Shown piece after piece: positions 5,728 to 7,425 of a DNA stretch of 7,425 bases. A program made the translations under genes and the position numbers. The notes beneath the pieces were generated by a model. It was not told the DNA's origin, did no database searches, and was given only the letters and a program-made list of their open reading frames with translations. Each line of letters opens with the position of its first letter. The stretch's first letter is position 1. The DNA comes from a bacterium (GTDB taxonomy: Bacteria; Bacillota; Negativicutes; Acidaminococcales; Acidaminococcaceae), in contig SFRS01000043.1 of NCBI GenBank assembly GCA_004562175.1, forward strand, positions 1 through 7,425. Reading direction: 5' to 3'.

Positions 5728-6704
5728 TGGCAAGTGGCACCATTAAAAAGGATAGTGGCTTTGGTATTGCCCAAGTCATTCTCTTCATCTCTATTGCAAT
5801 CCTCGTTATTTTCGTAGCTTGGCCCGTGCTCCTCATTCTGTTCAACGCCTTCTTCGTAGATGGCAAGTTCAACAGCATGGACTTTTATAAAGTCCTCACC
5901 GAGCCCGAAACCTTCCAGGCTTTGATTAACTCTTTGATTATCGCCAGCATGACCACCGTTGGCTCCACCATCGTGGGTACCTTCTTTGCTTGGCTGGTAA
6001 CTCGTACCGATCTTCCCTATAAGACCTTTATGAAGAGCCTTTTCCTCGTTCCCTTCATGCTGCCCTCCTTCATCGGCGCTTTGGCTTGGAAAATGCTGCT
6101 CAGCCCCCATGCCGGTTATATTAACAAGTGGTTCATGGCCACCTTTAATACCACCGAGCCCCTTTTCAACATCTATACCTACCACGGCATCAGCTGCGTT
6201 GAGGTCATGTACCTCTTCCCCTTCGTTTTTATTCAGGTTTGCGGTGCTTTGGAGCGTATGGACCCCACTCTGGAAGAATCCGCCCGCATCAGCGGTGCCG
6301 GCCTCTTCACTATTACTCGCAAGATTACCATTCCCTTGGTGCTGCCCTCCATTATGAGTGGTGCGCTGCTCATCATGCTGTACTCCATGGCACACTTTGG
6401 TACGGTAGCAGTTTTGGGTATTGAACAGGGTATCTATAACATCCCCACGTTGATTTACGAAAAGATCCATGAATCCGCAGGCTCCTTCGCCTCCATTCGT
6501 ACCGGTACCGTATTGGCAACCGTATTGATTGTGTCCGCAGCCTGCATCATCTGGGCTCAACAAAAGGTGCTCAGCAAGGGCCATTACCAAATCATCGGTG
6601 GCAAAAGCTTCCGTCCCATGGAGCTCAAGCTGCGCGGTCTGCGTTTATATCGGCTTCACTATTTTGCTGCCCACCGTGGTTATCTTCATGGTTGGTGGTG
6701 TTGA
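5727..6704 (+). CDS. ABC transporter permease, N-terminal half (frame broken at about 6640)
   Basis: First transmembrane domain of an FbpB/AfuB-like permease. Residues 1-305 look authentic: about six membrane segments (roughly 17-39, 67-91, 103-125, 155-175, 205-228, 258-277) and the cytoplasmic EAA loop ESARISG...ITIPLVLP (184-207) that docks on the ATPase. From residue 306 the frame reads an unrelated tail (RLYRLHYFAAHRGYLHGWWC) and stops at 6704. The family's second domain continues without a gap in another frame, so the native product is one fused two-domain protein of about 556 residues. The ATG at 5727 overlaps the ATPase stop, and AAGGAGGTGG (5710-5719) lies within the end of the ATPase gene at suitable spacing. 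As read, this half alone lacks the second set of membrane segments and would not form a complete channel unless the other half is made separately. Confidence 0.85.
   Translation: MASGTIKKDSGFGIAQVILFISIAILVIFVAWPVLLILFNAFFVDGKFNSMDFYKVLTEPETFQALINSLIIASMTTVGSTIVGTFFAWLVTRTDLPYKTFMKSLFLVPFMLPSFIGALAWKMLLSPHAGYINKWFMATFNTTEPLFNIYTYHGISCVEVMYLFPFVFIQVCGALERMDPTLEESARISGAGLFTITRKITIPLVLPSIMSGALLIMLYSMAHFGTVAVLGIEQGIYNIPTLIYEKIHESAGSFASIRTGTVLATVLIVSAACIIWAQQKVLSKGHYQIIGGKSFRPMELKLRGLRLYRLHYFAAHRGYLHGWWC
6630..6646 (+). other. Frameshift site inside the permease gene
   Basis: Sensible coding passes from the frame of 5727 (last authentic residues KLRGL, codon at 6639) to the next frame (VYIGFTILLPTVV, from 6643). 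Dropping one T from the GTTT at 6643-6646 would give L-R-Y-I-G-F and rejoin the halves in one frame. The site also has a short direct repeat, CTGCG at 6630-6634 and 6639-6643, where a slippage or deletion could have occurred. The break falls in the linker before the first membrane segment of domain two, where related permeases often seem to have several more residues, so a small deletion rather than a single added base is also possible. Confidence 0.75.
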
Positions 6705-7398
6705 GACCTATGGCCTGCCGCTGACTTGGGAAAACCTGTCCCTCGACAACTACAAGTACATCCTCTTTGAATATGACGTAACTCGCGATGCTATCTTCAA
6801 CTCCGTAACCTTGGGTCTGGCTGCTGCATTCATCACCATGTTTGCCGGCGTTATGATTTCCTACGTTATCGTAAAGATGAAGGTGCGTGGCAAGGGTATT
6901 CTGGAATTCTTGGGCATGCTGCCCTTCTCCGTTCCCGGCTCCGTTATCGCCCTCGGCGTAATCCTTGCTTGGTCCGGCCAGTTCGGCATCAACATCTACA
7001 ACACTGTATGGATTATTTTGGTATCCTACATTGCTCGTTACATGGCCTTCTCCCTGAAGGCAAACTCCGCTGCTCTGGAGCAGGTGCATGACTCTTTGAT
7101 GGAAGCATCCCGTTCCTGCGGCGCCAGCATGTGGCAATCCCTGAAGGATATTGTTATTCCTCTGGTTCGCCCCGGTATGGTCAGCGCCTTCTTCTTGATT
7201 TTCCTGCCGGCTCTGCGCGAATTGACCGTATCCATCATGCTGTATGCTCCTACCACCAGAACCATCGGTGTAGCCATCTATACTCTGAACGAGGATGGTG
7301 AAACCGTTATGTCCACTGCTTTGGCAGGTATCGCATTGATCATCATCGTTTTAGGTCAAATGTTCATCAACCATCTTACCAAGAAAGCGAGTGAGTAA
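6640..7398 (+). CDS. ABC transporter permease, C-terminal half (displaced frame, no own start)
   Basis: Second transmembrane domain of the same permease: a membrane segment at YIGFTILLPTVVIFMVGG, a periplasmic stretch containing YGLPLTWENLSLDNYKYILF, then further membrane segments and a second EAA loop EASRSCGASMWQSLKDIVIP (coded at about 7102-7161), followed by a final hydrophobic segment and NHLTKKASE before the TAA at 7396-7398. The coordinate given is where recognisable family sequence begins in this frame, not a start codon. The in-frame ATGs at 6529 and 6688 have no ribosome binding site; the first would add about 38 residues of nonsense and the second lies within the membrane segment. 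Independent translation is therefore unlikely. The intact second EAA loop and membrane segments argue that the break is recent or an error. Confidence 0.8.
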   Translation, partial: CVYIGFTILLPTVVIFMVGGVETYGLPLTWENLSLDNYKYILFEYDVTRDAIFNSVTLGLAAAFITMFAGVMISYVIVKMKVRGKGILEFLGMLPFSVPGSVIALGVILAWSGQFGINIYNTVWIILVSYIARYMAFSLKANSAALEQVHDSLMEASRSCGASMWQSLKDIVIPLVRPGMVSAFFLIFLPALRELTVSIMLYAPTTRTIGVAIYTLNEDGETVMSTALAGIALIIIVLGQMFINHLTKKASE

Positions 7399-7403
7399 TC
7401 GTC

Positions 7404-7425
7404 ATGTCATACATCCGCTTAGTTA
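7404..7425 (+). CDS. Start of a further gene in the transporter operon (7 codons only)
   Basis: ATG at 7404, 5 bases after the permease stop, reading MSYIRLV and then leaving the window. The ribosome binding site is weak (GAGTGAG-like, at about 7390). The tight spacing and the opening residues would suit another operon member such as a second ATPase, but seven residues cannot show the family. Confidence 0.35.

Noticed and set aside
5664..6590. A 308-codon open frame antisense to the permease gene
   Set aside because: It is antisense to a clear membrane-protein gene with intact motifs. Its His/Gly/Asn/Glu-rich translation is the typical antisense shadow of hydrophobic codons.
6529..6642. Separate start of the second permease half at the ATG at 6529
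   Set aside because: There is no ribosome binding site, and the first 38 residues in this frame overlap well-conserved coding sequence in the other frame and read as nonsense.

Overview
The window reads as ordinary chromosomal DNA of a bacterium. Strong AGGAGG-type ribosome binding sites, sigma-A/70-type promoters, compact ATGA and TAATG gene junctions, and a cell-wall block pairing a SEDS protein with a class B PBP all suggest a Firmicutes-like organism. The protein style brings anaerobic Negativicutes to mind, but that is an impression rather than a proof. I see no insertion sequence, CRISPR array, tRNA, rRNA or prophage gene.

Left part (1-2707, minus strand): a compact operon transcribed leftwards. 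It runs trmB (tRNA m7G46 methyltransferase), then a SEDS-family (FtsW/RodA/SpoVE) peptidoglycan glycosyltransferase, then a class B penicillin-binding protein of the FtsI/SpoVD type, whose 3' part lies beyond base 1. The SEDS and PBP genes overlap as ATGA, so the polymerase and its cognate transpeptidase are probably translationally coupled.

Middle (2708-3484): a divergent AT-rich promoter region separates trmB from a small rightward cold-shock-domain gene (2915-3154). That gene has a good promoter (TTGCTA-N17-TATAAT) and ends at a strong intrinsic terminator (3204-3232). The 330 bases between it and the next gene (3155-3484) hold this terminator, an A-rich spacer with no gene that I can see, a candidate promoter near 3345-3373, and a GC-rich leader (about 3380-3470) able to form two or more hairpins, just before a strong ribosome binding site.

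Right part (3485-7425, plus strand): an ABC importer operon of the ferric-iron/organophosphate (FbpABC/AfuABC-like) class. It encodes a substrate-binding lipoprotein, an ATPase with a C-terminal TOBE-like region, and a two-domain permease. A terminator-like hairpin between the binding-protein gene and the ATPase gene probably makes the binding protein more abundant than the membrane complex. The permease reading frame is broken near 6640. The two halves together have the length of a normal fused permease (about 556 residues), so this is either a sequencing error or a real inactivating or programmed frameshift. A further reading frame begins at 7404 and runs off the end.

The main points of interest are the permease frameshift, the structured leader of the transporter operon, and the uncertain substrate of the binding protein. 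I did not find a clearly new multi-gene system here.
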